A DNA stretch of 64,000 nt from Pedobacter cryoconitis (GCF_014207135.1 NZ_JACHCC010000005.1:186001-250000), one strand, 5' to 3'; numbered from the stretch's first letter, positions 34,097-43,670 are shown. A program made the numbers and translations. Notes: generated by a model from the letters alone, not told the origin.

Positions 34097-34116
34097 TCTC
34101 AGTCAGTAATTATGAT

Positions 34117-35196
34117 CTATAATTTATCACTTGCATTCTTGCAGTTCAAATCTTCAAAAGCCTGAGTTAAACGTTTAACAAATGCTTCTTCACCTTTGCG
34201 TAACCATACACGTGGGTCATAATATTTCTTGTTTGGTTTATCTTCTCCATCAGGATTTCCAATCTGTCCCTGAAGATAAGCTTCATTCGCTTTGTAATAA
34301 TCCAGTACACCTTCCCATAATGCCCATTGCATATCAGTATCAATGTTCATTTTGATTGCTCCATAAGAGATAGCCTCTCTGATCTCTTCCTGAGAAGAAC
34401 CAGATCCGCCGTGGAATACAAAGTTGATTGGTTTTTCAGCCGTCAAACCAAATTTCTCTTTCACAAACTCCTGAGAGTTTTTAAGAATTACCGGTTGCAG
34501 TTTAACATTACCTGGTTTATAAACACCATGTACGTTACCGAAAGCTGCTGCTACAGTAAATTTATCACTTACCTTGCTCAGTTCCTCATAAGCATAAGCT
34601 ACTTCAGAAGGCTGAGTATATAATTTAGAGCTATCTACATCGCTGTTATCCACACCATCTTCTTCACCACCGGTTACACCCAGCTCGATTTCGATAGTCA
34701 TGCCCATTTTAGCCATACGGGCTAAATATTTAGCAGAGATTTCCATGTTTTCTTCAATCGGTTCTTCAGAAAGATCCAGCATGTGTGAAGAGAACAATGG
34801 TTTACCATGCTCAGCAAAGAATTTTTCTCCGTGATCTAACAGACCGTCAATCCATGGCAATAATTTTTTAGCTGCATGGTCAGTATGTAATACTACTGCA
34901 ACACCGTAATGTTCTGCTAATAAATGAACATGTTTTGCCGCAGATACTGCACCCAATACACACGCATTTAAGTTATCATTGTTTAATGTCTTACCTGCAT
35001 AAAACTGTGCACCACCATTTGACAACTGGATCATCACTGGTGAATTCACCGCTTTAGCAGTTTCCATAACCGCATTAATCGTATTTGTTCCGGTAACATT
35101 AACTGCAGGAAGTGCAAACTGATGTTTTTTAGCCTGCTCAAATAATTCCTGAACGGCATCTCCGTAAATTACGCCTTTATAGCCTTTTAAACTCAT
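34117..35196 (-). CDS. fbaA: Class II fructose-bisphosphate aldolase
   Basis: This zinc-dependent aldolase cleaves fructose-1,6-bisphosphate in glycolysis and makes it in gluconeogenesis. The 359 residues are typical of the longer FbaA type. VVLHTDHAAKKLLPW holds the catalytic Asp and a zinc His; IEIELGVTGGEEDG, FGNVHGVYKPGNVKL (zinc His) and FVFHGGSGSS (zinc His) follow, then INIDTDMQWALWEGV-like sequence (here MNIDTDMQWA). A -7 box TAGATTTG lies 50 bases upstream. Divergent from accD. Confidence 0.95.
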   Translation of the reverse strand: MSLKGYKGVIYGDAVQELFEQAKKHQFALPAVNVTGTNTINAVMETAKAVNSPVMIQLSNGGAQFYAGKTLNNDNLNACVLGAVSAAKHVHLLAEHYGVAVVLHTDHAAKKLLPWIDGLLDHGEKFFAEHGKPLFSSHMLDLSEEPIEENMEISAKYLARMAKMGMTIEIELGVTGGEEDGVDNSDVDSSKLYTQPSEVAYAYEELSKVSDKFTVAAAFGNVHGVYKPGNVKLQPVILKNSQEFVKEKFGLTAEKPINFVFHGGSGSSQEEIREAISYGAIKMNIDTDMQWALWEGVLDYYKANEAYLQGQIGNPDGEDKPNKKYYDPRVWLRKGEEAFVKRLTQAFEDLNCKNASDKL

Positions 35197-35245
35197 TGTT
35201 ATTAGATTTTGTATATGCCGAAGTTAGGAAAAATATCAGCCTGGG

Positions 35246-35253
35246 CAAATCTA
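35246..35253 (-). promoter_or_regulatory. -7 box of fbaA
   Basis: TAGATTTG on the minus strand matches TAnnTTTG, 49 bases upstream of the fbaA ATG. Confidence 0.5.
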
Positions 35254-35329
35254 AATGCTGTATTATTTTAGCGAAGAATCCGTTTTTTCGCCTCAACATC
35301 ACACTCTATCCGAAAAAAAATTGGCGATT

Positions 35330-35365
35330 TTACAGCTAAAATGAGCTGTAATCAAATTATTTGAT
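35330..35365. promoter_or_regulatory. Two adjoining inverted repeats between fbaA and accD
   Basis: TTACAGCT (35330-35337) and AGCTGTAA (35344-35351) form an 8 bp inverted repeat with a six-base spacer. It touches a second, perfect 15-base palindrome ATCAAAT T ATTTGAT (35351-35365). Both lie 84 to 119 bases upstream of the accD start. They look like operator sites or a 5' leader structure; the regulator is unknown. Confidence 0.4.
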
Positions 35366-35448
35366 GAATTTTAAACAGCCCCCGAATCTAGGTTAAGCTG
35401 TTCTGATTTTTTTTCGTTTCTTTGTACTCGCATTTTTCAACGAATAAC

Positions 35449-36294
35449 ATGGCTTGGTTTAAGAGAGAAAAAAAAGGTATCAGTACGCTGACAGAAGAAA
35501 AGAAAGAAGCGCCGGATGGCTTATGGAACAAGTGTCCTAATTGCAAAAAAGCATTACACAGCGCAGATCTGATCGAAAATAAATACGTTTGTCATTATTG
35601 TGATTATCATTTAAGGGTAGGTTCGAAAGAATATTTCCAGGTATTATTTGATAACAATGAGTTTAAGGAGCTTTTTGCAGACCTGACCTCGGGAGATCCA
35701 CTGCACTTTGTTGACAGCAAACCTTATACAGAACGTTTGGTTGATACGATGACAAAAACGGGTCTTAAAGACGCTATCCGTTCGGCCGTTGGTAAAATCG
35801 AAGGAGAAGACCTGGTGATTGCCTGTATGGATTTTAACTTCATCGGCGGATCAATGGGTTCGGTAGTAGGTGAAAAGATTGCAAGATCTATCGATTATAG
35901 CATAAAACATAAAATTCCGTTCCTGATGATTTCCAAATCAGGAGGTGCCAGAATGATGGAAGCCGCATTCTCACTAATGCAAATGGCTAAAACTTCGGCT
36001 AAATTAGCCCTGCTTAACCAGGCTAAAATACCTTATATTTCATTATTGACTGACCCGACTACTGGTGGGGTAACTGCATCTTATGCAATGCTGGGTGATA
36101 TTAACATAGCAGAACCAGGTGCACTGATCGGATTTGCAGGCCCAAGGGTAATTAAAGAAACTATCAAAAAAGATTTACCGAAAGGTTTTCAGACTGCAGA
36201 ATTTGTACAGGAACATGGTTTCCTTGACTTTATTGTAGACCGCAGAGCGATGAAAGCTAAATTAGCTACATTTATCAAAATGGTGAAGAACTAA
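35449..36294 (+). CDS. accD: Acetyl-CoA carboxylase carboxyltransferase subunit beta
   Basis: AccD with AccA transfers carboxyl from biotin to acetyl-CoA, the first step of fatty acid synthesis. From the ATG at 35449 it has 281 residues; nine extra residues upstream are in frame but not conserved. The N-terminal zinc ribbon is CPNC (29-32) and CHYC (48-51). The carboxyltransferase core shows [12 protein letters not shown] and the [16 protein letters not shown] block. A terminator follows. accA is not in the window. Confidence 0.95.
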   Translation: MAWFKREKKGISTLTEEKKEAPDGLWNKCPNCKKALHSADLIENKYVCHYCDYHLRVGSKEYFQVLFDNNEFKELFADLTSGDPLHFVDSKPYTERLVDTMTKTGLKDAIRSAVGKIEGEDLVIACMDFNFIGGSMGSVVGEKIARSIDYSIKHKIPFLMISKSGGARMMEAAFSLMQMAKTSAKLALLNQAKIPYISLLTDPTTGGVTASYAMLGDINIAEPGALIGFAGPRVIKETIKKDLPKGFQTAEFVQEHGFLDFIVDRRAMKAKLATFIKMVKN

Positions 36295-36312
36295 AGATTA
36301 ATCTATACAAGG

Positions 36313-36353
36313 AAATCCCCTGTAGAAACATCAGTTTCACAGGGGATTTTTTG
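36313..36353 (+). terminator. accD terminator
   Basis: AAATCCCCTGT (36313-36323) pairs with ACAGGGGATTT (36339-36349), followed by T; 19 bases after accD. Confidence 0.85.
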
Positions 36354-36370
36354 TGGTGTTCAGTGCCGGA

Positions 36371-37018
36371 TTAAAAATAAAACTGAACACCTAAATGAGG
36401 GGTAAAAAAGTTAGCTCCAAGATCAAAACTCCTGAAATGTACTTCACTTACCTCATTCTTATTTGGATCTGGAGGATATTTACCATTACCCTTTCTATAC
36501 TGGAACCCCGTAAATGATAGTTCAATTCCAATTTTTCTGGATGGGAATATGGCAAATCCCGGAGATAAACTTACATCATAAACCCGGTTCTTCAATCTAT
36601 CTGTTATTGGATTGCCAGACTCATCAGTATATTTAGATTGTTGCATATCTATAGATCCTGATAGTTGGCTGAAAAATTTAATCTCAGGGGTCAGCCCGAT
36701 ATAGTATCTTCCAAATGTGCTGATACTGAAATTATTCGATTTTATAGCAGGTGTCCAGGTAGGATATCCTGGATATAATTTCGCCGGATCGTTATGATGT
36801 AAATATCCTATTCCACCACCAATAGCCAGGTTATCCGCGATGAAATACCCAACATTTGGCATTACATTAATAAAGGTCGATTTTTTTTGGGAATAGGATG
36901 ACTTTGCAGAACGGAACCAAATGGCTCCGCCTAAAAGCATTTTTCCTTTCTCCGTCTGAGCTGTACAGCTGGCTGATATTGCTAATGAAGCAACAAGAAC
37001 GAATAGTATCTTTTTCAT
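36371..37018 (-). CDS. Outer-membrane beta-barrel protein (paralogue A)
   Basis: The 215 residues begin with a signal peptide (about 1-20, SCTA) and then TEKGKMLLGGAIWF. Alternating strands such as GYFIADNLAIGGGIGYLHH follow, and the protein ends in LGVQFYF with a terminal aromatic residue, the mark of an eight-stranded outer-membrane barrel. Its function is unknown. It lies 11 bases downstream of a clearly related gene (TEKGKTIVGGTIGY, NNLALGLGIGY, RIGIQFHF), so the two arose by tandem duplication. Confidence 0.8.
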   Translation of the reverse strand: MKKILFVLVASLAISASCTAQTEKGKMLLGGAIWFRSAKSSYSQKKSTFINVMPNVGYFIADNLAIGGGIGYLHHNDPAKLYPGYPTWTPAIKSNNFSISTFGRYYIGLTPEIKFFSQLSGSIDMQQSKYTDESGNPITDRLKNRVYDVSLSPGFAIFPSRKIGIELSFTGFQYRKGNGKYPPDPNKNEVSEVHFRSFDLGANFFTPHLGVQFYF

Positions 37019-37029
37019 TTTTATATTAA

Positions 37030-37683
37030 TTAAAAATGAAACTGAATACCTATCCTTGGCGCAAAGAAACTTGCACCGAGACTAAAAGCATGATTCTCGT
37101 CGGTATCAGGGTTTATCGCTGATGTATTTTTCGTCTTATTCCAGAAATAAGCAAGGCCATCAATTGATAACTGTATACCTATCCTCTTTGTTGGAAAATA
37201 AGCCAGTCCCGGCTCTACCTGAACTCCTATAGAAGAAGTATTTACTTTTGACATGGGAATAGCTGGTGATCCTATAAGATCATTATCGTAAATTATCTTT
37301 GAATTCCCCCACTCCACAGGTATTGAAAGCTGACTAAAAAACTTAAATTTTTCACTGATGTTCACGTAATAACGAGCATAAGGACTGATCTGAAAATTAT
37401 CAGCATTTTGCCTTGCAGACATATTGCCAGATAAATTTGAAGAATTATTACCTCTTGAATTTGAATAACCAATCCCCAGCCCTAAAGCCAGGTTATTTTT
37501 CACAAAATAACCGATACTTGGAAGTAAAGTCAGTTTTGTAGTTTCATCAATGTGGTCACTATAATCAAATTTGGTATTGGAATACCCTATTGTCCCACCA
37601 ACAATAGTTTTACCTTTTTCAGTTTGGGCATGAGCTGCCAGCGCGACAACGCATAGCGCTGCCATTGTTAAAATTTTCTTCAT
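37030..37683 (-). CDS. Outer-membrane beta-barrel protein (paralogue B)
   Basis: This 217-residue protein has a signal peptide (about 1-19, AHA). Its barrel layout matches the downstream paralogue, including YFVKNNLALGLGIGYS, YARYYVNISEKFKFFSQLS and the terminal IGIQFHF. Both are small 8-stranded-type barrels of unknown role, possibly adhesion or envelope stability. It is the first of the two-gene unit; no clean -7 box is seen upstream. Confidence 0.8.
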   Translation of the reverse strand: MKKILTMAALCVVALAAHAQTEKGKTIVGGTIGYSNTKFDYSDHIDETTKLTLLPSIGYFVKNNLALGLGIGYSNSRGNNSSNLSGNMSARQNADNFQISPYARYYVNISEKFKFFSQLSIPVEWGNSKIIYDNDLIGSPAIPMSKVNTSSIGVQVEPGLAYFPTKRIGIQLSIDGLAYFWNKTKNTSAINPDTDENHAFSLGASFFAPRIGIQFHF

Positions 37684-37800
37684 ACTTTGGTTTCATTTGT
37701 GTATGTCAATAATAAACATATAAAACCGAAAAACAACCTTATTGTTAATTAATTTTAACTCAAAACACATTAATTAAACACACATTACATTAAACAAAAA

Positions 37801-37841
37801 AAAGCCTGATATTTCCCTGTCAAAGGAAACCATCAGGCTTT
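37801..37841 (-). terminator. GH92 terminator
   Basis: AAAGCCTGAT (37801-37810) pairs with ATCAGGCTTT (37832-37841), with an inner TTTCC/GGAAA stem. On the minus strand it is followed by a T-run, downstream of the GH92 gene. Confidence 0.82.
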
Positions 37842-37881
37842 ATCCGCTCTCCGATCAACCGGGAGCTATTATTTATTTTAT

Positions 37882-40173
37882 TTATTTCTCTGTAGACATA
37901 GAATAAGGAAATGATGAATCCGCTATACCTCTTTGTTTATTTGGGGTTGAGGTCATGTTGAAATCAAGTGTAGCCCCTTTCATTAACTCTGAATGACTTA
38001 ACCAGTTTTTCTGGTAATCTTTTCCATTATATTTTAAAGAGTTGATATACTTGTTCTCGACACTGTTCGCAGCAGCATTAATTACTACCTGTTTTCCATT
38101 TTCAAGGTTCAATGTTACCTTTTTGAATAATGGCGCGCCCATCACATACTGATCTGTAGCAGGCGTAACAGGGTAAAAGCCCATCGCCGAGAAAACATAC
38201 CAGGCAGAAGTCTGTCCGTTATCCTCATCTCCGCAATAGCCATCAGGAGTAGCCTTATACATCCTATTCATGGTCTCTCTTACCCAATATTGTGCTTTCC
38301 AGGGTTGTCCTGCATAATTGTATAAATAAATCATGTGCTGTATCGGTTGGTTACCATGTGCATACTGTCCCATATTGGCAATCTGCATCTCTCTGATTTC
38401 ATGAATCACAGAACCATAATAACTTGCATCAAAAACCGGAGGCATAGTAAATACAGAATCCAGTTTGGTCACAAACTTATCCTTGCCACCCATCAGACCT
38501 ACCAGTCCGTTTATATCCTGGAAAACTGACCAGGAATAATGCCAGCTGTTACCTTCAGTAAAGGCATCTCCCCATTTAAAGGGATTGAAAGGCGACTGAA
38601 AGGAACCATCTTTATTCTTGCCGCGCATCAAACCAGTAGACGGATCAAAAATATGCTTATAATTCATCGCTCTTTGCTTATAAATATCAATTTCAGCAGC
38701 AGGTTTTTTCAACGCTCTTCCCAATTGATAAATAGTAAAGTCATCATAAGCATATTCCAGTGTTCTGGCAGCGTTCTCATTGAGTTTTACATCATAAGGT
38801 ACATACCCGAGCTCGTTGTAATATTTAACGCCTGCTCTTCCTACAGCCTCATTCGGTCCTTCATTATTTGCACCGTGTTTAAGCGCTTCAAATAACTTTT
38901 CAATATCATAACCGCGAAGACCTTTAATATAAGCATCAGCCACAACTGAGGCCGAATTATTACCTATCATACAATTGGCATAACCAGGACTTGACCATTC
39001 CGGCAACCATCCGCCTTCTTTATAATCATTAACCAGGCCTTCCTGCATCTCTTTGTTAATAGAAGGATATACCAGGTTCAGAAACGGATACAATGCCCTG
39101 AAAGTATCCCAGAATCCAGTACCAGCGAACATATAACCCGGCATTGTTTTCCCGTTAAAAGGACTCCAGTGAACAATCTGATTATTGGCATCAATTTCAT
39201 ATAACTTGTTCGGGAAAAACAAAGTGCGGTATAAACTCGAATAGAAGGTACGTGTCTGATCAACCGTTCCGCCTTCGACATTAATTTTATTTAAAGTCTT
39301 ATTCCATACTGCTCTTGATTTTTGTGCAGTGGCTTCAAAAGTATCATTTGCCAGTTCTCTCTTTAAACTCAGATCAGCCTGTTCTATACTGATAAAAGAG
39401 GAAGCTACTTTCATATTTACCTTCTCCCCTTTTTCAGTCCTGAAACCAACTATAGCACCGGAGTGATCGCTTTTCAGCTCCAGTGTATCTTTCGCCAGGC
39501 TGTTACCATGCCAGGTATTGGCCGAAACAAAAGGTTTATCAAAATAGATGACAAAATAGTTTTTGAAATTTGCCGGCAGGGGGCCACTGGCATAACGCGT
39601 ACTATAACCTATAATTTTCCGCTCTTTAGGAATTACTTTGATATAAGATCCCTTATCAAAAGCATCTACAACAACATAGGAACTATCAGATTTAGGAAAG
39701 GTAAAACGAAACTGTGCAGCCCTTTCTGTAGGTGTGATCTCTGTAGTCACATCGGCGTCAGCCAGGTACACACTATAATAGTATGGCTTTACTACTTCTG
39801 CCTTATGTGAAAACCAACTTGCCCGCTCATCCTGGTTAAATTTCATTTTACCGGTGACAGGCATAACAGAAAACTGCCCATAGTCATTCATCCAGGGAGA
39901 GGGCTGGTGCGTTTGTTTAAATCCTCTTATTTTATCAGCATCATAAGTATAGGCCCATCCATCACCCATTTTACCGGTCTGAGGTGTCCAGAAGTTCATC
40001 CCCCATGGTACAGCAATAGCAGGATAAGTATTACCATTAGACAGACTGGGTTTACTTGCTGTCCCCATTAACGGATTAATCCAGTCTACAGGATCGGTTA
40101 CTTTACCTGCCTGTTGTGCCAGTACCGGCAAAGCAGCAGAAATCAATAACGCTGATAAGAAACGTTTCATCAT
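37882..40173 (-). CDS. Secreted GH92 family alpha-mannosidase
   Basis: GH92 enzymes are calcium-dependent exo-alpha-mannosidases acting on glycans. From the ATG at 40173 the protein has 763 residues and begins with a signal peptide (MMKRFLSALLISAALPVLA). Family blocks are DWINPLMGTASKPSLSNGNTYP near the start, GFWDTFRALYPFLNLVYP, EWSSPGYANCMIGNNSASVVADAY, and GYCGDEDNGQTSAWYVFSAMGFYPVTP. The open frame could start at 40242, but this would put 23 residues before the signal peptide. Transcribed alone, it ends at a terminator. With the fucosidase it suggests use of host or plant N-glycans. Confidence 0.92.
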   Translation of the reverse strand: MMKRFLSALLISAALPVLAQQAGKVTDPVDWINPLMGTASKPSLSNGNTYPAIAVPWGMNFWTPQTGKMGDGWAYTYDADKIRGFKQTHQPSPWMNDYGQFSVMPVTGKMKFNQDERASWFSHKAEVVKPYYYSVYLADADVTTEITPTERAAQFRFTFPKSDSSYVVVDAFDKGSYIKVIPKERKIIGYSTRYASGPLPANFKNYFVIYFDKPFVSANTWHGNSLAKDTLELKSDHSGAIVGFRTEKGEKVNMKVASSFISIEQADLSLKRELANDTFEATAQKSRAVWNKTLNKINVEGGTVDQTRTFYSSLYRTLFFPNKLYEIDANNQIVHWSPFNGKTMPGYMFAGTGFWDTFRALYPFLNLVYPSINKEMQEGLVNDYKEGGWLPEWSSPGYANCMIGNNSASVVADAYIKGLRGYDIEKLFEALKHGANNEGPNEAVGRAGVKYYNELGYVPYDVKLNENAARTLEYAYDDFTIYQLGRALKKPAAEIDIYKQRAMNYKHIFDPSTGLMRGKNKDGSFQSPFNPFKWGDAFTEGNSWHYSWSVFQDINGLVGLMGGKDKFVTKLDSVFTMPPVFDASYYGSVIHEIREMQIANMGQYAHGNQPIQHMIYLYNYAGQPWKAQYWVRETMNRMYKATPDGYCGDEDNGQTSAWYVFSAMGFYPVTPATDQYVMGAPLFKKVTLNLENGKQVVINAAANSVENKYINSLKYNGKDYQKNWLSHSELMKGATLDFNMTSTPNKQRGIADSSFPYSMSTEK

Positions 40174-40277
40174 TTGTTTGTGTGGTTTATAATTATAGAT
40201 AATAAGCTCAGCTACTGAATAAAAGTATAATCGATTTAGCATTTAAATAAATACCGATTATTCAGTTCATTCAAAAT

Positions 40278-40285
40278 CAAATATA
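40278..40285 (-). promoter_or_regulatory. Possible -7 box of the GH92 gene
   Basis: TATATTTG on the minus strand matches TAnnTTTG, 105 bases upstream of the preferred ATG. Confidence 0.35.
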
Positions 40286-40375
40286 TCATCTAATGTAATG
40301 GAGAAAACGTTCAGACACAAATTAATCCTGTAATATTTACACGATTAAAAATGTTACCAGAGCCCCTTAAACTAA

Positions 40376-40408
40376 AAACCCCGGTTCAGGTTATGAATCG
40401 GGGTTTTT
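40376..40408 (-). terminator. Terminator after the GNAT gene
   Basis: The arms 40376-40387 and 40395-40406 pair with one mismatch around a seven-base loop. T-runs flank both sides, so it may work in both directions. Confidence 0.8.
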
Positions 40409-40423
40409 TCATTTTTTTCTCAT

Positions 40424-40957
40424 TCAGCTCACAGGATGATATAAATATACCTGTTTTTTAACCAGTCGAATAATTTCACTGAAATACAACTCCTCTCTTT
40501 CCTTCGCATTTGTCATTAACACAAGCGCGTAGGACACATCCCTGTCCCGGTAAGAAGGCTGTAGATAATCAAAAGGCAAACAATTCATTCCCAGTCTTTC
40601 ATAAAAACCGATCCTTCGTATAGCATCACCAGATGACGGGGGTTCAACTTCCAGTAGTAATTTTCTGGCCTTCATAAAATCCTGCATTACCCTTTCTCCA
40701 TATTTTCTTCCTCTGTTGGCTGGGTCAATAGCAAAATGTTCAATAAAACACCAGTCTCCAAAAATCCAGCTTATGATAAAACCAATAGCTTTTTCTTCCA
40801 CTTTAATTACCTGGAAACACATTTCCGGAACTTTACCGATCATTTTCAACAGTTGCGTCCAATCCCTTCTTTCCTCCAGAGGGAAGGCTGAATGATACAA
40901 TTCATGAACAAATGGTAAATGCGGGTCGTTAATATTTTCTATAGCCAGGTATTGCAT
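40424..40957 (-). CDS. GNAT family N-acetyltransferase
   Basis: The 177 residues fit a GNAT fold: CFQVIKVEEKAIGFIISWIFGDWCFIEHFAIDPANRGRKYGERVMQDF (in separate blocks of strand, strand and acetyl-CoA loop NRGRKYG). A C-terminal FYERLGMNCLPFDYLQP segment follows. The substrate is unknown. It lies between two terminators and is transcribed alone or as read-through from the cysteine desulfurase operon. Confidence 0.75.
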   Translation of the reverse strand: MQYLAIENINDPHLPFVHELYHSAFPLEERRDWTQLLKMIGKVPEMCFQVIKVEEKAIGFIISWIFGDWCFIEHFAIDPANRGRKYGERVMQDFMKARKLLLEVEPPSSGDAIRRIGFYERLGMNCLPFDYLQPSYRDRDVSYALVLMTNAKEREELYFSEIIRLVKKQVYLYHPVS

Positions 40958-40976
40958 AAGCGGGGGCTTAATATAA

Positions 40977-41006
40977 AAAAAGCTCCAACCAGGGTCGGAG
41001 CTTTTC
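40977..41006 (-). terminator. Terminator of the glmM operon
   Basis: AAAGCTCC (40979-40986) pairs with GGAGCTTT (40997-41004); on the minus strand a T-run follows. It lies about 18 bases after the cysteine desulfurase stop. Confidence 0.8.
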
Positions 41007-41022
41007 CTTTATAAATAATTTA

Positions 41023-42171
41023 TTATACAGCGATATTCTGCTCTACAATATGTTTTACTTTTTCAATGACGTAATCTATTTCCTCTTTTGTATTGTATTT
41101 ACTGAAAGAGAATCTAACAGAAGGACGGTTAGGATCTGTTCCGATAGCCGTCAGCACATGGGATCCGATATTCGATCCTGAAGAACAAGCACTTCCGCCC
41201 GAAGCAGAAATACCGTTAATATCCAGGTTAAACAATAACATATCAGACATTTCCATAGCAGGGAAAGAAACATTCAGTACCGTATACAAACTTTTTTCAG
41301 GATTTGTCTCTCCGTTAAAAGTAATTGCAGGAATTTCAGCAGTCAGTTTGTCTTTCATATAGGTCTTCAGTTCCTGTATATAAGCCTGGTGTTCAGCCAT
41401 GTGCGCATAAGCCAGTTCAAGCGCTTTAGCCAGACCAACAATACCATACACATTTTCAGTGCCCCCACGCATATTACGCTCCTGGGCACCTCCAAAAATC
41501 ATCGGACTGATCTTTACGTTATGATTCACAAATAAAAAGCCTACTCCCTTCGGACCATGCAGTTTATGTGCAGCACAAACGATAAAATGAGCTTTCAGCT
41601 TTCTGACATCATGCACATAATGGCCCATAGTCTGCACTGTATCACAGTGATAAATAGCATCATAACGTTCACAGATATCACCTATCCTCTCCATATCCGA
41701 TAAAGTGGACAGCTCATTATTGGCATGCATTAACGAAACAAAAGAACGCGGGTTCTCTTTTAAAAGTTCTTCCAGATGTGCATAGTCTATGTTACCTTTT
41801 GCATCAATATTAACAAAACTCAGTTTATCTATAACCCCATCCTTCAATAAAGAACCCAGCGTATGTTCTACCGCATGATGTTCAATTTTTGAAGTAATTG
41901 CATGTTTAATTCCAAAAGCGGCTATACCACAACGGATAGCTGTATTATCAGCCTCCGTACCACCTGAAGTGAAAAATATCTCGGCAGGGGTTGCATTTAA
42001 TAATCCAGCAACAGTCTTACGGGCCTTTTCAATTAATGTACGCACCTCCCGGCCCTGCGCATGAATTGAAGACGGATTACCATAATAATTCTCCATCACA
42101 TTAATCATTTCGGCCATTACCTCTTTATCAAGAGGAGTTGTTGCTGCATTATCTAAATAGATCCTGTTCAT
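41023..42171 (-). CDS. Class V cysteine desulfurase (IscS/NifS type)
   Basis: This 382-residue PLP enzyme takes sulfur from cysteine for iron-sulfur clusters and tRNA thiolation. Typical blocks are IYLDNAATTPLDKEV at the N-terminus, FFTSGGTEADN and HCDTVQTMGH. AAHKLHGPKGVGFL carries the PLP lysine. The mobile loop SGGSACSSGS holds the active Cys. It starts five bases after the glmM stop, so the two are in one operon. No iscU gene is close. Confidence 0.88.
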   Translation of the reverse strand: MNRIYLDNAATTPLDKEVMAEMINVMENYYGNPSSIHAQGREVRTLIEKARKTVAGLLNATPAEIFFTSGGTEADNTAIRCGIAAFGIKHAITSKIEHHAVEHTLGSLLKDGVIDKLSFVNIDAKGNIDYAHLEELLKENPRSFVSLMHANNELSTLSDMERIGDICERYDAIYHCDTVQTMGHYVHDVRKLKAHFIVCAAHKLHGPKGVGFLFVNHNVKISPMIFGGAQERNMRGGTENVYGIVGLAKALELAYAHMAEHQAYIQELKTYMKDKLTAEIPAITFNGETNPEKSLYTVLNVSFPAMEMSDMLLFNLDINGISASGGSACSSGSNIGSHVLTAIGTDPNRPSVRFSFSKYNTKEEIDYVIEKVKHIVEQNIAV

Positions 42172-42176
42172 CTGTA

Positions 42177-43565
42177 TTAATTCAATTTTAAAATTTCTTT
42201 GATATCTGATATAATCTTGTTCGCCAGACCTTCAGCTACAGTTTCATTTTCCGCTTCACTATAGATACGTATAATTGGTTCTGTATTTGATCTGCGCAGG
42301 TGAACCCACTCATTATCAAACTCTATTTTTAATCCATCAATGGTACTGTTTGGCTGGTTTTTGTACTTCTCCTGTACCTTAATCAACAAAGCATCAATAT
42401 CCATTTCCGGTGTCAGGGTAATCTTATTCTTAGAAATATGATAATTCGGATAACTGCTTCTCAGCAAAGAAATCGATTTACCGAATTTTGCAAGATGCGT
42501 TAAGAATAAAGCAATACCTACCAGTGCATCACGTCCGTAATGCAGTTCAGGATAAATGATTCCTCCGTTTCCTTCACCACCGATGATTGCATTGGTTGCC
42601 TTCATCTGGTTTACCACATTGACTTCACCAACTGCAGCAGCATGGTATTCACCACCTACCCTTAAGGTAACGTCTTTTAAAGCTCTGGTTGAAGATAAAT
42701 TGGAAACAGTATTTCCTACCTGGTTTTTAAGGATATAATCTGCAACTGCAACTAAAGTGTATTCCTCTCCAAACATAGACCCGTCTTCACATACAAAACA
42801 TAAACGGTCAACATCCGGATCAACTACGATCCCCAGATCAGCCTGTTTACTCTGTACCACTTTCGCAATCTCAGTCAGATTTTCCGGTAATGGTTCCGGA
42901 TTATGCGGAAACTCCCCGTTAGGCTCACAGTATAGTTCAAATACAGTTTTAACCCCTAAAGCTTTTAATAAGGCAGGAATAAAAATACCACCTGTAGAAT
43001 TCACACAATCAATAGCGATCTTGAAATTAGCCTGCTTAATCAGTTCAACGTCAACCAGCGGTAAGGCCAGTATCGCATCAATATGTTTCTGCAAATACGA
43101 ATCATCATAGGTCACTTTCCCCAGGTCATTCACTTCGGCAAAAGAGAAATCAGCTCTTTCAGCGATTTCTAATACTTCTTTACCATTTTCATCATTAATG
43201 AACTCACCTTTCTCATTTAAGAGTTTCAATGCATTCCATTGTTTTGGATTATGGCTGGCCGTAAGGATAATTCCTCCTCCTGCTTTTTCCATAGGAACGG
43301 CAATTTCAACAGTTGGGGTAGTAGACAGACCTAAATCTATCACTTCAATACCCAGGCCCTGTAAAGTGCCGGTTACTAAATTATTCACCATATCACCCGA
43401 GATTCTTGCATCCCGTCCGACTACGATTTTCTTAATGTTCGTATTTTTAATTACCCACGCGCCATAAGCTGCGGTAAATTTCACTATATCAATAGGCGTT
43501 AGCCCATTTCCAGCGATTCCGCCGATAGTTCCCCTGATTCCTGAAATAGATTTTATAAGTGTCAA
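42177..43565 (-). CDS. glmM: Phosphoglucosamine mutase (GlmM-type phosphohexomutase)
   Basis: This 462-residue enzyme converts glucosamine-6-P to glucosamine-1-P, feeding UDP-GlcNAc and MurA. The active serine is Ser104 in LTASHNPKQW; the metal loop is DPDVDRL (about 248-254); the sugar loop is GGEGNGG and the phosphate loop RRSNTEPIIRIY. Bacteroidota proteins of this form are usually named GlmM, but phosphomannomutase activity cannot be excluded. The start codon is TTG (43565); a -7 box TATTTTTG lies about 21 bases upstream and no ATG is available before the conserved N-terminus. Confidence 0.88.
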   Translation of the reverse strand: MTLIKSISGIRGTIGGIAGNGLTPIDIVKFTAAYGAWVIKNTNIKKIVVGRDARISGDMVNNLVTGTLQGLGIEVIDLGLSTTPTVEIAVPMEKAGGGIILTASHNPKQWNALKLLNEKGEFINDENGKEVLEIAERADFSFAEVNDLGKVTYDDSYLQKHIDAILALPLVDVELIKQANFKIAIDCVNSTGGIFIPALLKALGVKTVFELYCEPNGEFPHNPEPLPENLTEIAKVVQSKQADLGIVVDPDVDRLCFVCEDGSMFGEEYTLVAVADYILKNQVGNTVSNLSSTRALKDVTLRVGGEYHAAAVGEVNVVNQMKATNAIIGGEGNGGIIYPELHYGRDALVGIALFLTHLAKFGKSISLLRSSYPNYHISKNKITLTPEMDIDALLIKVQEKYKNQPNSTIDGLKIEFDNEWVHLRRSNTEPIIRIYSEAENETVAEGLANKIISDIKEILKLN

Positions 43566-43585
43566 TGCTGCGAATTTTGTTCCCC

Positions 43586-43593
43586 CAAAAATA
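43586..43593 (-). promoter_or_regulatory. -7 box of glmM
   Basis: TATTTTTG on the minus strand matches TAnnTTTG, 20 bases upstream of the TTG start. It supports the use of that start. Confidence 0.5.
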
Positions 43594-43670
43594 GTAAAAA
43601 TTTAAGAGCCTATCATATTAAGCGCCTCTTTAAATTTATTGAATATCCACCCGGTTGCATTCCTAATTAC

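Noticed and set aside
43606..43640. GAGCCT... and CTCTTTAAATTTA near the glmM start, similar to the MITE ends
   Set aside because: The match is short, the two pieces are not properly spaced or oriented as terminal repeats, and no target duplication is visible.
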